Assembly (NCBI RefSeq): GCF_000165425.1
Contig: NW_001799007.1
Coordinates: forward strand, 63,334 to 127,333
Direction: 5' to 3'
Source: Paramecium tetraurelia
Taxonomy: Eukaryota > Ciliophora > Oligohymenophorea > Peniculida > Parameciidae
Length of the DNA: 64,000 nucleotides
In this document: positions 33,244 through 45,931 of the stretch, in pieces
How positions within the stretch are numbered: the first letter of the stretch is position 1
How the letters are laid out: each line of letters starts with the position of its first letter
Notes under the pieces: model-generated
The model's input: only the letters and a program-made list of their open reading frames with translations
The model's database searches: none
Told to the model about the DNA's origin: nothing
Translations under genes and position numbers: made by a program

Positions 33244-35351
33244 ATGAAAGGATATCTAGTTCAATCTTTAATCAGCCTATTTCCAATTCAATAATAGGAA
33301 ACATTGATCAAGTGCGTGTTTATTATAGGATTTGATAAGCTTGTAAAAAAGGGTTTTTTCATTAATGGCAAACCCAAAATATAAGAAATAATAGATTATT
33401 CAAGTAAACTTACATATCATCTAGGTAAATTATAAACAGCTGGGAGATTGAACTTTGCTCAACAAAACTGTGATGTGAGACAAGAGCTCGATCACCTGAA
33501 AGATGAAATAAGCAAGTTGACATAGTAAATATAATATAATAATTCAATAATGTAAATTTGTTGTCATGTATTTTAGTTAAAAATAAACACAAAGAAGTCA
33601 TGATAGGCTATTATTTTAGAATATCTCGACTTAATATGATGACAGAAAAAGGTCTGCATCAGTTGGATATAAATAATAATAACAATAATTGATTTAAAAG
33701 AAAACCAAAGAAATAACTCCGAAAATTACAGAAACCATACCATAAACAATCAACTAAATCAATATCACTATTTCTAAGCATCATTTGGATGATACAGAGA
33801 TAAAGTCTATAATGAGGGACAATTTGATTAAAGAAAAACCTCCAAAACCCAATAAAGTGAATTAGGATCAGCTTTTCAAAAAAAATAATTAGATTGATTA
33901 TTAGCGCGTAGATACAGAAGAACATCACATGTACGAGGATACTGATAGCGTACCTGTCAGAGAACATTATATTCCATAGATTCTATAATATTCAAATCTC
34001 TAAAATAGTTAGTTATCATAATATTAATAATAATTACAATAATAACAATAATAATAATAATTACAATAATAATAACAATAACAATAATAACAATAATAAT
34101 AATAATAACAATAATAACAATAATAATAATAATAATAATAATCTAATATCTTCTAATAGTAAACATTTAACTAATTACAATAACCTTAGCTATAATAACT
34201 CTAGCAATCCTAAGTATCATCATAATCCAATGCAAAATTAAGTGATCATTAATCTCATAATACAAATTAAACCTTTGCTTAACCTTAGTCAAGCCAGAAG
34301 CATTTAGTTCCGCCTTAAAAATCTCCAAATAGTTAATCAAGATCTCCTAGTAAATCTCCAAAATTTAAATATCAACAAAAGCAGAATTCAAAAAGAAATT
34401 TAGAAACAGTGCAAGAAGAGAGTTTTACTTTAGTAAAACATCAAAGCAGCCATTCAGCTTCATCAAAGGGAAGAGGATCCTACCGATAGCAAAAAGCTCA
34501 ATAAAATAATCAAGCTGTATCTAAGATCAAAGCTTTACTAGATTAAGATAAGAAGATTTACAAATAGCATATGATAGATGTCGCAAGTGAAAGAAGGTCA
34601 TTTATCAATTCCTCCGATAAGATGAGGAAGATTTAAGAAGAGATACAATCTGAGCAAAGCCAAACCAAAAATCAAGAAATCGGTGATTCAGTAAATAAAA
34701 GAACCTTTTCTAACAATAGCTTTTATAAGCAATAATAGCACCAGTAGATCTCCCCGTAATTAGATTCTGAATCTAAATGCCAAGGTCTAAATCAGTTACA
34801 CCAATTTTAAGGTTCTGTCTCAATGACAAACTCAAATAGAGTAAGCAATTTCCTAGCAAATCCCCATCTACAAGATAATATGCCAAATAACAGCAAATAC
34901 AAGTAGCAGATGCCAAATCAATACTCTCCTAAAATAAAATATTAAGCAAGACCATAGAGTGTTGGTAAATAGTAGGAGAGTGACTTCAAAAGATCGAATG
35001 ATTTTAATAGAAGTTCAGTTAGCAGTACATTTTCAATGTTTAATCCTAATGAGGAGTTGAAGACATTTTTTTAGAATGATTTTCTTGAGAGAAAACGATA
35101 TATCCCATAAGGGTACAGTGATATGACAAAATAAGTAATTTATTTAGTAATTAAATTAGTCATCCTTAAACTCCTCTTAAGATCATAATTAACATTAAAG
35201 CAAATATATTAGTTAAAGTCAAATTGAAGACTAGCAGAACTATAGTAAGAATTTATACAGTCCTTAGCAATATTAAAACATTGATAAGTCTAATGTTTTT
35301 AATAATAATAGGCTTAGCGTTACTAGAATACTAAATAATTCATAAATATGA
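33244..35351 (+). CDS. Gln/Asn/Ser-rich protein with long polyQ tract, 685 aa
   Basis: Starts MKGYLVQSL; the first exon has a small coiled coil (LDHLKDEISKLTQQ). After a 25-nt intron (33552-33576) comes an acidic and basic patch, then a polyglutamine tract at 34019-34141 written mostly with TAA, then a long Ser/Gln/Asn/Lys-rich, probably disordered region with SPSKSPK-like motifs, many possible phosphosites and short ordered bits (NAVSKIKALLD-like, ELKTFFQNDFLERKRY). A second 25-nt intron lies at 35135-35159. No known domain. The mix suggests an RNA-binding or condensate-forming protein (inference). Confidence 0.7.
34019..34141 (+). repeat. TAA-rich trinucleotide tract read as polyglutamine
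   Basis: About 40 codons, nearly all TAA or CAA with a few TTA and TAT, in frame within the 685-aa protein. Under the standard code it would be a wall of stops. The repeat is imperfect (TAACAA, TAATTACAA), suggesting an old microsatellite. Confidence 0.9.
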
Positions 35352-35372
35352 AATTATATTTTATTATTTTAA

Positions 35373-36807
35373 ATGAAATTATTATTGCTATATATCTCAC
35401 TGCTACTTTTATTAGAGTAATTTTAAATATAAGTTCGAAGACAATTCACACATTAAGTTGGTGAATCAAATTTATGTTAAATAATAATTTAAATTAATGG
35501 TCATAATAATTACTTATATATTAATTAAGATTTATGTTATCATAATAGTGATTTAGTTTTGAATCTGAGTAATAGAGGATCATTTGATATTAAAGTATGG
35601 ATTGCTCTATTTGCTAAAAGGAATAATAGAAATAATGAAGTACTATACTCAAGTGATCATTGAATTCCTTAGAAATAGACTAGAGCGATTGATTTTAGGT
35701 TTTGGATGTTATTTCTGAATGAATTTGGGAAGACATTTTTAATTCTCTTACTATCATATTTAATCGGGTTCTTCTTGTTAAATATAAAAATTATATTGAA
35801 TACACTAATTATCATAACAAAAATAATGCTAAGCTAGGTAACAGCCTTAACTTTTGTATACTTTAAAGATTAGAATGGAGAATAGAATACAGAAAGATTT
35901 ATCTAATATTGTATTGTAATAGGTATCCTGAATTTTCTGGGTTTGTTTTTAAATGCTTTTGAGTAGCATCCAAGGACTAAACACAATTCTTTTAGAATCG
36001 TGGTGGAATTGGGTATTCCTGTATTGGGACTAGTTCCAATTGTGACCTATTTTATTAATTACTTGGAATTTTCGATGATTAGCATATTGATAATGATAAG
36101 TATGATTTCAATTTGGACGATTGAATGCCTCCTATATTATACCTTAAGTGAGAAGGGAATTCAAAGCATGCTTAGTTTATGTATTACTACGAATGCTTTA
36201 TTGATTTTCGGAGATATTGCTCTGAGAGGCAGCTCATAAATTAGTGTAAATATTATTTTTACACATAGACTATATTTGATTACAGTTCAATCAATTTTTT
36301 GGTGTTATGCGCTCAATTTTCTTGGTCAGGGGATTTAAGCACGAAGAAACCAAATAGTTTGTTTAACATAATTTCAAGATAAGACTGTTTTAGGTTGATA
36401 GTGTACTTTCTAATATTCAATATTGTGAATAATACAATCAGAACAATTAAAGAGAATCAGAATGCAATTTCCCCTACTCTGGCTATTTTTTTACCATACA
36501 TTTGGGCTACAATTAATTTTAATAAAAGAAAATACAGATAAGCATTTGGACTATTCATGTTAAGTATATTTATATATTTTCCAATGGAAATATAAATAAA
36601 ATACAGCTAGCAAAGATTGGAATAAACAATTTAGCTTTGATTTTTGTTATAGAATTTATTAAAAATAAAAAATTAGATCTTAAAGTATCTTAAATGTAAA
36701 TTCTCGTCTAAAGTGGAATTTCGTCTTAATTTTTATAACTTCAATAAATATTGATACTAAAACACAGTGATCTATTGAAATAGGACTAAATAAAGTTAAA
36801 TTCATGA
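35373..36807 (+). CDS. multi-pass membrane protein, frame problems near 3' end
   Basis: Starts with a signal peptide or signal anchor (MKLLLLYISLLLLL), an ectodomain of about 110 residues (DLVLNLSNRGSFDIKVW), then several hydrophobic helices (IVVELGIPVLGLVPIV, SMISILIMISMISIW). A 33-nt intron carrying an in-frame TGA (35636-35668) and a 26-nt intron near 36303-36328 fit well. Near 36610 the frame must shift by one without a usable intron to reach NNLALIFVIEFIKNKK and SQMQILVQSGISSQ, a typical C-terminal region. After the TGA at 36805 another frame stays coding-like up to the next gene. The gene may be decayed, or the model or sequence has an error. Family not recognised. Confidence 0.5.
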
Positions 36808-36951
36808 TTACTAAGAATTCTGAATTGAAAGTTTAATCCTCAAGCAAGTTGCAGTCGAATGTATCAATATCTAAATAATAATATAGGGCGATAATTTGGT
36901 AGGAATAAATTCCGAGAGAAACAGTTACATATATAAGATTTTAATATAAAT

Positions 36952-38122
36952 ATGAATAATAAAGAGAAGTTGGCGAAGTATAAAGAAAAAGTGAATTAAG
37001 TGATATAAAAAATGGTATATGAGCTATTCAAGCATCAACCAGACAATTACGTATGAAAATATATCAATCTTAATAACAGGTCGATTGGATGATTGAATAC
37101 TTGCAATTAATAAGATTAAGCAAACATCAAAGAGAAAGTTTGATTGTTGAATATAACGTAACTTCTGATGATGAAGCATTCGAGGATATTGATGAATTAC
37201 CTAAGCCTCCTGGAAATCCAAAGCAATTCAGAAGTTCTGTAAGTGCTGAGGTGTTTGGTATACATAATAAGAAAGAGGATTTTTAGCCCAGAGTGATTGA
37301 AAAAACAGAAGAATAAAAGGAGAGAATATAGGAAAAGCTGATGAAAGTGTTCATGTTTTAGGCGCTTGGAGAAAATGAAAAGAAAATAGTTGTAGATGCA
37401 ATGGAGGAGAAGCATTTTGGATAGAATGACTGGGTGATAAGGTAAGGGGATGATGGCAATGAACTATATATTGTTTTCTCAGGCGAATTGAGTTGCTACC
37501 GAAAGATGCATCCTTAGGATACCGAGCCAAAATTTTTAAAGGAATATTCAGCTGGAGATATGTTTGGAGAATTAGCTCTATTATACAATGCTCCAAGGGC
37601 TGCGTCTATTTAAGCCAAAAATGATGCAGTTCTCTTTGCTCTGGATAGAAGCACGTTTAATAACATAGTAAAAGATGCGACCATCAAAAAAAGAGAATAA
37701 TATGAGGAAGTATTGTCAAAGGTTGAATTGTTGTATTCAATGGATGCTTATGAGAAAACTCAAATTTACGACGGATTGAAGGAGGCACATTATGGGGCAG
37801 GAGACATCATAATTAATGAGGGAGAAGAAGGGGACAAATTCTATATGGTAGCTGAGGGAAATCTGATAGCCTATAGGGAAGTGAATGGGACTTAGGAGGA
37901 GGTCTTACGATATAAAGCAGGTGATTATTTCGGAGAATTGGCTTTAATCCACAAAGTTCCAAGATAGGCTACTGTCAAAGCTGAAGTAAAATATTATATC
38001 CACTATAGACTGATTGTAATGTGGTCTATCTTGATAATAATTCGTTCGTTAGATTGCTGGGTCCTGTTTCTAACATTCTAAAAAGGAATGCGGAAGCTTA
38101 CAAAAAGTTTATTAAAAATTGA
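36952..38122 (+). CDS. cAMP-dependent protein kinase regulatory subunit
   Basis: A 372-aa PKA regulatory subunit that holds the catalytic subunit inactive until cyclic nucleotide binds. N-terminal RII-alpha-like docking helices (KEKLAKYKEKVNQVIQKM), acidic linker, inhibitor segment FRSSVSAEVF near residue 85 (a serine at the phospho-acceptor position makes it a substrate-type inhibitor), then two cyclic-nucleotide-binding domains with phosphate-binding cassettes FGELALLYNAPRAA and FGELALIHKVPRQA. Both conserved Glu and Arg are present. Introns: 37051-37079 (29 nt) and 37986-38008 (23 nt). In Paramecium this pathway controls ciliary beating (known biology). Confidence 0.95.
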
Positions 38123-38214
38123 CAAATGCGATTTATTTCCAATATATTTAAGAAAATAATTTATTTTGTATTCTTGGAATTTAATTAGTTATAATTTATT
38201 CAATATATATATAA

Positions 38215-41200
38215 ATGCAAAAAGCCTAATTTATTGAATTATTTCTTCTAGCATTTTTGGGAGTAATACATAGTCAAGAGAAGAGTGGGAATCCAATTAC
38301 AAAATTTTAAATCACCAATTGCACCTATTTTGATCAAAACATCTCCTATATACCAGAATCATGCTAAAATGTTTATTTAACATCCTGTAACTTCGTTTGC
38401 TAAAAGAATTACTTGATTTTGAATGTTCAAGAAGTGCATTTTAAAAGATCAAACATAACAAATTGCGAGATAACAAAAATAGATTCTGATTACATTGAAT
38501 TTCATAATATCAATTTAATCAACCCCAACACTAGTCAGTATAAATTGTAATCAAGGGGGAGTATTTCTCTACAAGGAAATCTTGAGCAATAGTTGAATCA
38601 TACTTAATTACTCATAGAATCACAGACAGATATTATAATAAAAGATGCCTAGATAAATATTGATTATTTAGCGTTCATATCTCATATTGGCCATATTGAA
38701 ATTTCAAACAGCTCTATTACAAGCTTAAGTCCTAAATGCAACATGAATAAAGATCTAGAATTGACATCAAATCTTAAGATAGTTTCTTAAGAAAATGTTA
38801 CCATTGATTCAAAGTCAAAGATAACTGCTTCTACTCTAATTCTATACTCTAATAACACAATAGTAGATGGAGTAATTAAATCTCCTTTTGATTGTTACAC
38901 TAATCAAGGAGTAGGAAAGGCTCCTACGTTTACAATTGAAGAATTAGTCTGTTTAAGTGGAGGTGGATCATCAGCTGGCCTGGGAGGAAGAGGAAGCCAG
39001 AATAAATCATGTTAAGCTCTAGAGAAGACTTCAAAGTAATTCATAAAGTCTCATCCTTATAACCATCCTAATTATTTAAGAAGCGGAAGTGGGGGTGCAG
39101 GAACAATATCTGTTGGTAGTGGAGGAGGCATAATTCTAATGTAATCCCTTAACTCAATTTCAATAAATGGTGAATTGTTATGTAATGGAGTCGATGGATA
39201 ATATATTGATTTGTAAAATTAGTTTGGAGGTGGGGGAGGAGGAGCAATTCAAATACTAGCCAAAGTTATCGATGGGAATGGTGTCATCTAAGCCAAAGGA
39301 GGAAATTCAGATGCTTCTAACAAAGTAGGTGAAGGAGGAGGAGGAATAGTTACAGTGTAAGGAGAATTATCAAATACTTCCAAACTCAAAATAGATGTTA
39401 GGTCAGGAATAAGATAAGATTAATAAGCCTAAAATGGTACAATATAATTTTTCCCATGTGAAGATGGGTTTCACTTATATAAGTTTTAGTGTGTTGAATG
39501 CCCAAGTAATTCTATGTCTTTTGCAAAACGAGGGCACTGCTTCAAATGCCCAGGAGTTCTTTTTGGATAATAGTATATCGATTGGCCATCTTGTAATGAA
39601 AAAGTCTGCAATTAGTTTCACTGCGATCCAATTACATTCATCTCAAATATAGTGTCCAGTCTAATGAATCTCATTCTGTATCTAATGCTATTCATGTTTG
39701 TAACAATCGGATATGTAATTAGAAGGATGTATAGAATGAAGGAGATCAAATATGAGAAATTACCTTTCGACTTTGAATCAGCCACAAGATATATGACCAT
39801 AGATCATTTGTTGACTGATGAATTGTTGAAAAACAATAATTTCTAATTGATTGATCTTATGTATCATGTTCATAGGATTACATTGCTTGGAAACAATTCT
39901 CCTGAAAACCCATGGAAATTGCCATCTCACCCTGAATCTGGTATTGAATATCTCATGGATCTTGAAGAGTATAAAAGATTTGCCAACAAAATCAATAAAT
40001 TGGCTGAATGGAAAAAGTAAGAAAAGGTCTTATTGATTATTTTCTCTATCCTATATTACCCATTGTATTGGGTGATTTTAACTTATACAAAAAAAAAGAA
40101 ATATCTAAAAATAATCGAATACTTTCATTAATCGAATATCATGAAGCTAATGGATGATCAATTCATTAAAATCAAAATATCCAAATCCGCTGATTATACA
40201 TTGCTCTATTTTGATATTTTCAATTACAAGATAAGTGATTTAAAGTACTTCTTTCTAGCTTGTCCATACTATATTCTAGTTTCAGGGGAAGGCAACTTTC
40301 TGAAGCCATTTTATTTATGCGAAAGTAATCCTTTTCTCTCTTGTCTCTATTTTTCCATCAATAGAAATAAAGAGATTCATGAAGATAGAAATAAAATTCT
40401 GGATAATCTGGTTACTCACAAAACAAGAATGGAAAATAGTTAAAAGCTAAATAACTTCATTATTAAATTTAATAGATATGCCAGAGCTATTGATGTCGAT
40501 AGCAATGACTTTACATAAAATGTATAATAATTAATCATCTTTTGCAATAATTAGAATGTTAAATTCTTTTCAGATTTCTTAATTACAATCAACATCATTA
40601 TTATTATAGATGATGAATTTACTATTTTGGAGAATTATGAATCCTAAGAGTTTATTAAATTTATAGAAGGCGCTAAAAATAAAAATTTGAGATTGGGATT
40701 GTTCATCTATGATTCAGAAGCTAATCCTGAAGAAATAGAGGATGTGTTAGATAATCAAAGAATTTCATTGGAATAATCAAATCAATTCCAAGTTTTTGAA
40801 GAGGACAAAGAGAGCTTTGATAATCTACAAAACCTTGAGGATCTTAAACATTAGTACATTGAAAGAATGCAAGATTCAGTTTAGTCATCCTAAGAAATTT
40901 AATAAGAGCAATCAAAAAAATCTTAAAATAGGAAATCTGATATGAAAATATTTGGTAAAATTCGATACCTATTCCTATCTCATCAAGTTCCATCCGTTGG
41001 TCAGAATACAAAAATATATGTTCAATTATTGTTAGCAATTTTGGATGCAGTATAATATTAGATTATTTTAGATATTTTTGCCTTTATTAATTTAATAAGG
41101 ACTCTTGGCAGATGATCTTTATTTAGAATAAATCTTGTTGATAAGTTTTCCTTATCCTTTAAGCATTTTGATAAGTCCAATTTTGGGATGTGTTTGGATG

Positions 41201-41431
41201 ACTACTCAATCATATGGTATTGCAAAAGCTCATTCAATCTTCAATACATTATCAATTTTCAACCTAGTTGTTCATATTATTGTAATGATAAAAAAGTTGA
41301 TCCCACTTGCCTTTATTATTTTATTTATCAACCTAATTCTAAAAATATTGTTGATGATAAATATTAAGAGAATACTGTCACTAAATATTAAATTAAATAA
41401 ACTTAATTAAATTAAACATATTGTTTAATGA
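38215..41431 (+). CDS. large surface protein, Gly-rich and Cys-rich ectodomain with C-terminal membrane helices
   Basis: A 1064-aa protein: signal peptide (FIELFLLAFLGVIHS), an ectodomain with beta-helix-like strands (ILNVQEVHFKRSNITNC), two Gly-rich blocks (SGGGSSAGLGGRGS, FGGGGGGAIQI, GEGGGGIVTV), a furin-like Cys cluster (HLYKFQCVECPSN, KCPGVLFG), then a membrane helix near residue 490 (LILYLMLFMFVTIGYVI) and further helices toward the C-terminus (LLISFPYPLSILISPIL, FIILFINLILKILLMI), with long cytoplasmic loops between. One 22-nt intron at 41050-41071. The layout resembles ciliate and alveolate giant surface proteins of unknown function. Confidence 0.8.
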
Positions 41432-41536
41432 TTTTTAATTTTTTATACACAATCATTTATTTGTATTACATAATTATGCTTATTGTTTTATTATCTCAAT
41501 TAAAATGATAATTGAATATTGAATTAATATTTATTT

Positions 41537-42213
41537 ATGATTCTAGTTTTATTATTAGATCCTTCTATTGGATTCACATTATTGTAAAGATATTCCATTA
41601 AAATATTTATAAAATATGTTTACAAATTAATTATTTTTATGTAATCAGATGCCAATCGCATTTACAATATTAATCTCTGACATAGTTTCTCTAATTTTAC
41701 AAGGTTTTAGCTACCAGAACTCGAATTCCCTGAAGGAAGTAGGAAAGTAAAGCAAATTTTTATTCATAATTCCATTGTAATTGAGATTGTTTTCAAAGAT
41801 TGGTAACAATAGAAATAATCCACCTTATTTTTAAATTAAGGCGTTTAATGAATAAAAGCAATGTGGAGAATCAAAGGCGCTAGCAATTAATGATTTTTCT
41901 AGGTTCTTTAACTGGACTTGCAGTTTCTTAGGACATATTTACAATTCAATTTAATCTTTTTAAAATTAAACAAAATGAAGATGTCTATATAATTAAAATT
42001 TGATTAGATCAAGTTGGGCCGTTTTTGTTTTGTGAATAAGGTTCATTAATAAATACGAAGTAATTAACATATAATATGTAAGTGTAAATAAATAATCCTA
42101 GTGAATGCTATTTAAGAAAGGAGATCAACAAAGATTAAGTTTGTATGGGAGTTTTTGAGTACCTAGATAATTTAATTTAGTTATTGTGTAAATTTATTGT
42201 ATTTTTCGATTGA
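41537..42213 (+). CDS. hypothetical protein, about 150-178 aa, many short introns
   Basis: Protein-like pieces in three frames (ILPELEFPEGSRKVKQIF; KSNVENQRRQQLMIFLGS; NNPSECYLRKEINKDQVC) become one frame if introns of 26, 38, 25 and 20 nt are removed, ending at TGA 42211-42213. The start is either 41649 (151 aa) or 41537 with a further 31-nt intron (178 aa). The 38-nt intron is longer than the others here, so one junction may be wrong. The C-terminal part has three cysteines. No family recognised; a decayed gene remains possible. Confidence 0.45.
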
Positions 42214-42422
42214 TTTACTAGTCAATAAAAAGTGAATGATAAATAATAATGCTAAATAAAGATAGTATAAGCATCCTCGTAGAGTTAATCTTGGAAGAGT
42301 TTCACAGAACTGGATAAGTTGTAATTAAATTGATATTTTTGTGCATAGGAACGTGTATAATTATTTTGATATATATATAAATAATTTGTCAATTTAATCA
42401 ATACTATTTTTATTTGAAAAAA

Positions 42423-43838
42423 ATGTCATAGTGCGGAAGATTTTATCACGAGGTAACATCAAACTTCTGTCAACATTTTCAATTTAATTAAATAAATGCC
42501 TTATCTTTGTGGGGATCACTCGTCATCCCCATATCGATAGGAGTATTCAATTCAATTGGGCTAGGAGCATAGGGGTTCTAGATTTTTATTTTGCTGCTGG
42601 TGTTCAACTACGGAAAGAAAGTATTATAACAATTTAATGAAAGGATGCTTCATTGATGAATCAACCTATGTAATTGGCATAATATTTTCTAACTTCGATA
42701 GAGAATTTGAAGAAAAGAAAATAACCTAATTAACCAGCAGTAAATGAAAATTTGGTATTATTACTGGGCCCAATGATGATATCAGGATGCACAATAGGAT
42801 TACATTCAAAGTAAAGTGATTAGTAAATCTATTTTTAGAGATTATATCCCTACATTTTTCACTATTGTAATCACTTTAATTTCCCTATTAATATTGATGA
42901 TGACAACTTATAAAAAAACAAAATAAGTGAGATATTTAGAGTCATTGGCAACAAAAGAACAGTTAAAGGAATTCGAAGACGATTTTATTAATGTAGGTGA
43001 TGGAATACTGATAAATGTGGAGCAATTCTTTTAATAAATTTAAAGCTCTCTTTAAAGAGAATCCTTTATTAAAATACTCCCTTAAGAAATGTTGGAAATG
43101 AATTTGACAATCGATGAACATAAAATAAAGGCCAAGGACTTTTTGAATTAAAACAAAGAAATTAGAGAGTAAATTCATAAGAAGTTGGTGACAAGATCAA
43201 TCCCAAAATTAAAAGTGTTTTTTTATGCTCTTACAATTCTCATTAATGTTGGATTATTGTTTAAGACTACTGAAATGCATGTATGTGATGTGGATGCATT
43301 TAAAAATTTCATGATTTAAGTTTGGCATAGAAATTAATTGCAAGTAACTTGCAATGTGAGCTTATTCTTCTTCCTTGCTTTAATTACAAAGACATTTGAC
43401 ATCATATTGTTAATATAATTGTTTGTTTCATCTTACATTTTTGGATTTCTTTTAGGTTCTGTAGGAGCAGCTGCCTAAATTGTAGTGATAATCCTTTTAA
43501 CAAAATTAAAGAGAGTTGAAGTAAGTACTGCAGAAGTGACAATGACACTTCCCATAATCATGTTCTCAGTAACATTATCAAGTACAATTATATCATTGGC
43601 AACTGGAATGATTCATGATGTATGCGGAGTGATTGCTATCTTCTTGTTGTCTATCATTGGATAGAAAGTAGTCAAACCAAAAGGTGGGTAGTAATATGTT
43701 AAACCCTCTGTTTGCATTGCATCTTGGACTTTATTTTTTAGGCTGTCATGTTAATAGTCTTTGTGGTTACTTAGTTTTTTAAGGAACTAAGGCAAAGGAT
43801 TGTCAGAACTATTCATACCAAGAGCAGTGTGTAAATGA
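42423..43838 (+). CDS. TauE/SafE-like membrane transporter
   Basis: About 440 aa, multi-pass. N-terminal half: SLWGSLVIPISIGVFNSIGLGA, ENLVLLLGPMMISGCTIGL and FFTIVITLISLLILM, the signature arrangement of TauE/SafE anion exporters; a charged cytoplasmic loop of about 150 residues; then a second set of helices (FFYALTILINVGLLF, YIFGFLLGSVGAAAQIV, VTLSSTIISLATGM). Introns: 23 nt near 42619, 28 nt near 42812, and 32 nt near 43708 giving AVMLIVFVVTQFF. After KELRQRIVRTIHTKSS the frame has no TGA and would run into the next gene, so the last codons are uncertain; 43836-43838 is a TGA in an adjacent frame and is used only as a boundary. Substrate unknown. Confidence 0.65.
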
Positions 43839-43886
43839 GTCTGAATTATTTTATTCATAAAAATCATTTCATAATAATAATAATAA

Positions 43887-45190
43887 ATGCACTCTAATTA
43901 GGAGTTTAGCTGCAGAATTCCACACCACAAAATAGTCAATAAAAAGATTGTCTATGTGGTTATATTTGTTTCCCACTCCTATTGTTCTGCAAAAGTCTAA
44001 CATCTTCGGTATTCAGAGGCTGAGAAATTGCATGCCAAATTGGACAAGTCATCATAACAATTACGTATCTCTGTTACACTACCACAATTCCCTGGCAAAA
44101 AACTATTTGGCAGTCATAATGATTCTGAATAAGGCATTTTAAGGCGTGTATACATTGTCATCATCTATTATTTTAGAGATCTGATTTGCAGGATTATTTC
44201 AACCAACTACTTAAAATTGATAAACTCTACTCTATTCCATGTCTGAAATCTATGTTACCAGATATCAATGATGATAAAAGTGATCTTACCTAATTCTTGT
44301 AGGATAAGTAATTATTAATCATGACTCTTAGACCCTTATAATAATACAATTTTATTATTGATTCATTCTAACAATTAGACATGTTTGTACTGTATTTTGT
44401 TCAAGTTATTGACAATTTTAATAAATCCAAATGGAGATTCAAAACCAGATATTCAGATCTCAGGGACATCCATTCGGCACTCAAAGAACAAATCAAAGTC
44501 AATACTATTCCTGAGTTCCCAAAACGAAAGATCTTTGGAATTACTAATGATGATCCCCATGAAATTGAAACCAGAAAAAAAAACCTTGAAGTATATCTCA
44601 ACTCTATTTATGCGTACTCCAATTATATCTAATTAGAGTAATCCAGAACTAGCCAATACAGATATTTTAGATTATTTCATACAAAATAGCAGAAGAGAAT
44701 CCAAAAAATTATAAAAATTTGATGAACAAAAAATGCTATTAAAAATGGTATTTATATTATAATTACTAATTCAATTTAGAAACTTAAATAAAAACAACAA
44801 AAATAATAATAGATAGAATAATTGCAAAAGAAATTATTGAATCCTGAAAACCAATCAGATACCAATACTGCAGATAAAGCATCTCAAAAACAAATCAAAC
44901 AAATACCCAGAAAAGGACTCTTCGTCATTAAAGAGCTCTTAGATAAATACGAAGATGACAATACCACTCTTCTAAGATACAGCTCCCTATCTACCAATCC
45001 ATTAAACACAGTTGGTGCTACCTAGATGCCAATAAACATTTTACAAAATAACTAATTGGAAGATGATTTTATGAAAGCATCCTCGTAACCGCATGCTGCA
45101 CAAATTGTCATGGATGATCTTGAAGATGATTTTGTTATCCAAATTGACGAAAACCAAGAAGAAGAAGCTTAATTAACCTATTAAAAATGA
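43887..45190 (+). CDS. protein with two PX (phox homology) domains
   Basis: A 405-aa protein. First PX domain at about residues 10-120 (NKKIVYVVIFVSH, LRYSEAEKLHAKL, LPQFPGKKLFG); second at about 150-255 (FVLYFVQVIDNFN, WRFKTRYSDLRDIHSAL, IPEFPKRKIFG, RKKNLEVYLNSIY). Both have the PXXP-like loop and the basic lysines that read phosphoinositides; RYSDL in the second fits the PI3P-binding Arg-Tyr. C-terminal coiled coil and acidic tail (DDLEDDFVIQIDENQEEE). Introns: 44148-44176 (29 nt), 44614-44638 (25 nt) and 44748-44779 (32 nt). A sorting-nexin-like endosomal role is inferred. Confidence 0.85.
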
Positions 45191-45931
45191 CAACAAAATA
45201 TTAATTTTATATTTTTATAAACTATTTTATTGAAATCTAATTGCTTTCCCAATTTTACTTTTTTCCTGTTGTTTGGTTTTGGGGGAATAAGAGTGTATTT
45301 GAATATTATTTCCATTAAGTATAATTAAGAGGGAATTTAAATTCTCCAACTCTTAACTGCTAGGCAAATCTAATTAAATTTATCTAAAATCATTCCATTA
45401 ATAAACTATTATTGTAATCTCCTACTCATCAAGAATATCAAAATAGCATCGTAATTACTTTGAAATTACAAAAATTAAATATTTTTGTTCTAGTCTATAA
45501 AATAATATCTTAACAACTTTTTAATTCATTAGAACATTCAATTAAGGAACGAGAAAATTAATGATGAATTAAAAATATCTGTGCAAATTTAGTAGTCGTA
45601 TGTCGAAGGTTTCACCTTTTTTAAATAATATGCTGGTAATTAATTAATTAGTTAATTATTTTAATCTTAGTCTATTAGAGAATTTTAGCCTATAAATGTT
45701 AAAAGCGTTCATATTCCAAAGTCTTCAAAACTTGAAAGTAGAATAAGCACATGTAGAATAGTTAAATTATGCAAACATTCATAAAAGAAAGGTTAGTAAT
45801 CAACAATTAATTTATACATGTAAAATATAAAACAAATTTCTCAATGTCAATTATATTTAATTCGAACCTATGGATGTTATAATATGTTTATAAATCTTTT
45901 AATATAATATAATTATTTAAAATTTCCTTTA
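45191..45931. other. unresolved stretch with overlapping short open frames
   Basis: 741 bp between two plus-strand genes. From about 45460 to 45735 a plus-strand frame without ATG reads NEKINDELKISVQIQQ and could continue through a 20- or 35-nt intron to a TGA at 45733. Another plus frame holds an ATG ORF (MSKVSPFLNNML, MLKAFIFQSLQNL) running to 45935. AT-rich composition keeps all three frames open, so no gene can be fixed. 45191-45400 shows nothing clear. Confidence 0.4.

Noticed and set aside
34021-34141. Simple repeat as telomeric or CRISPR-like array
   Set aside because: It is a trinucleotide run in frame within a gene; no C4A2/C3A3-type telomere repeat and no direct repeat-spacer pattern.
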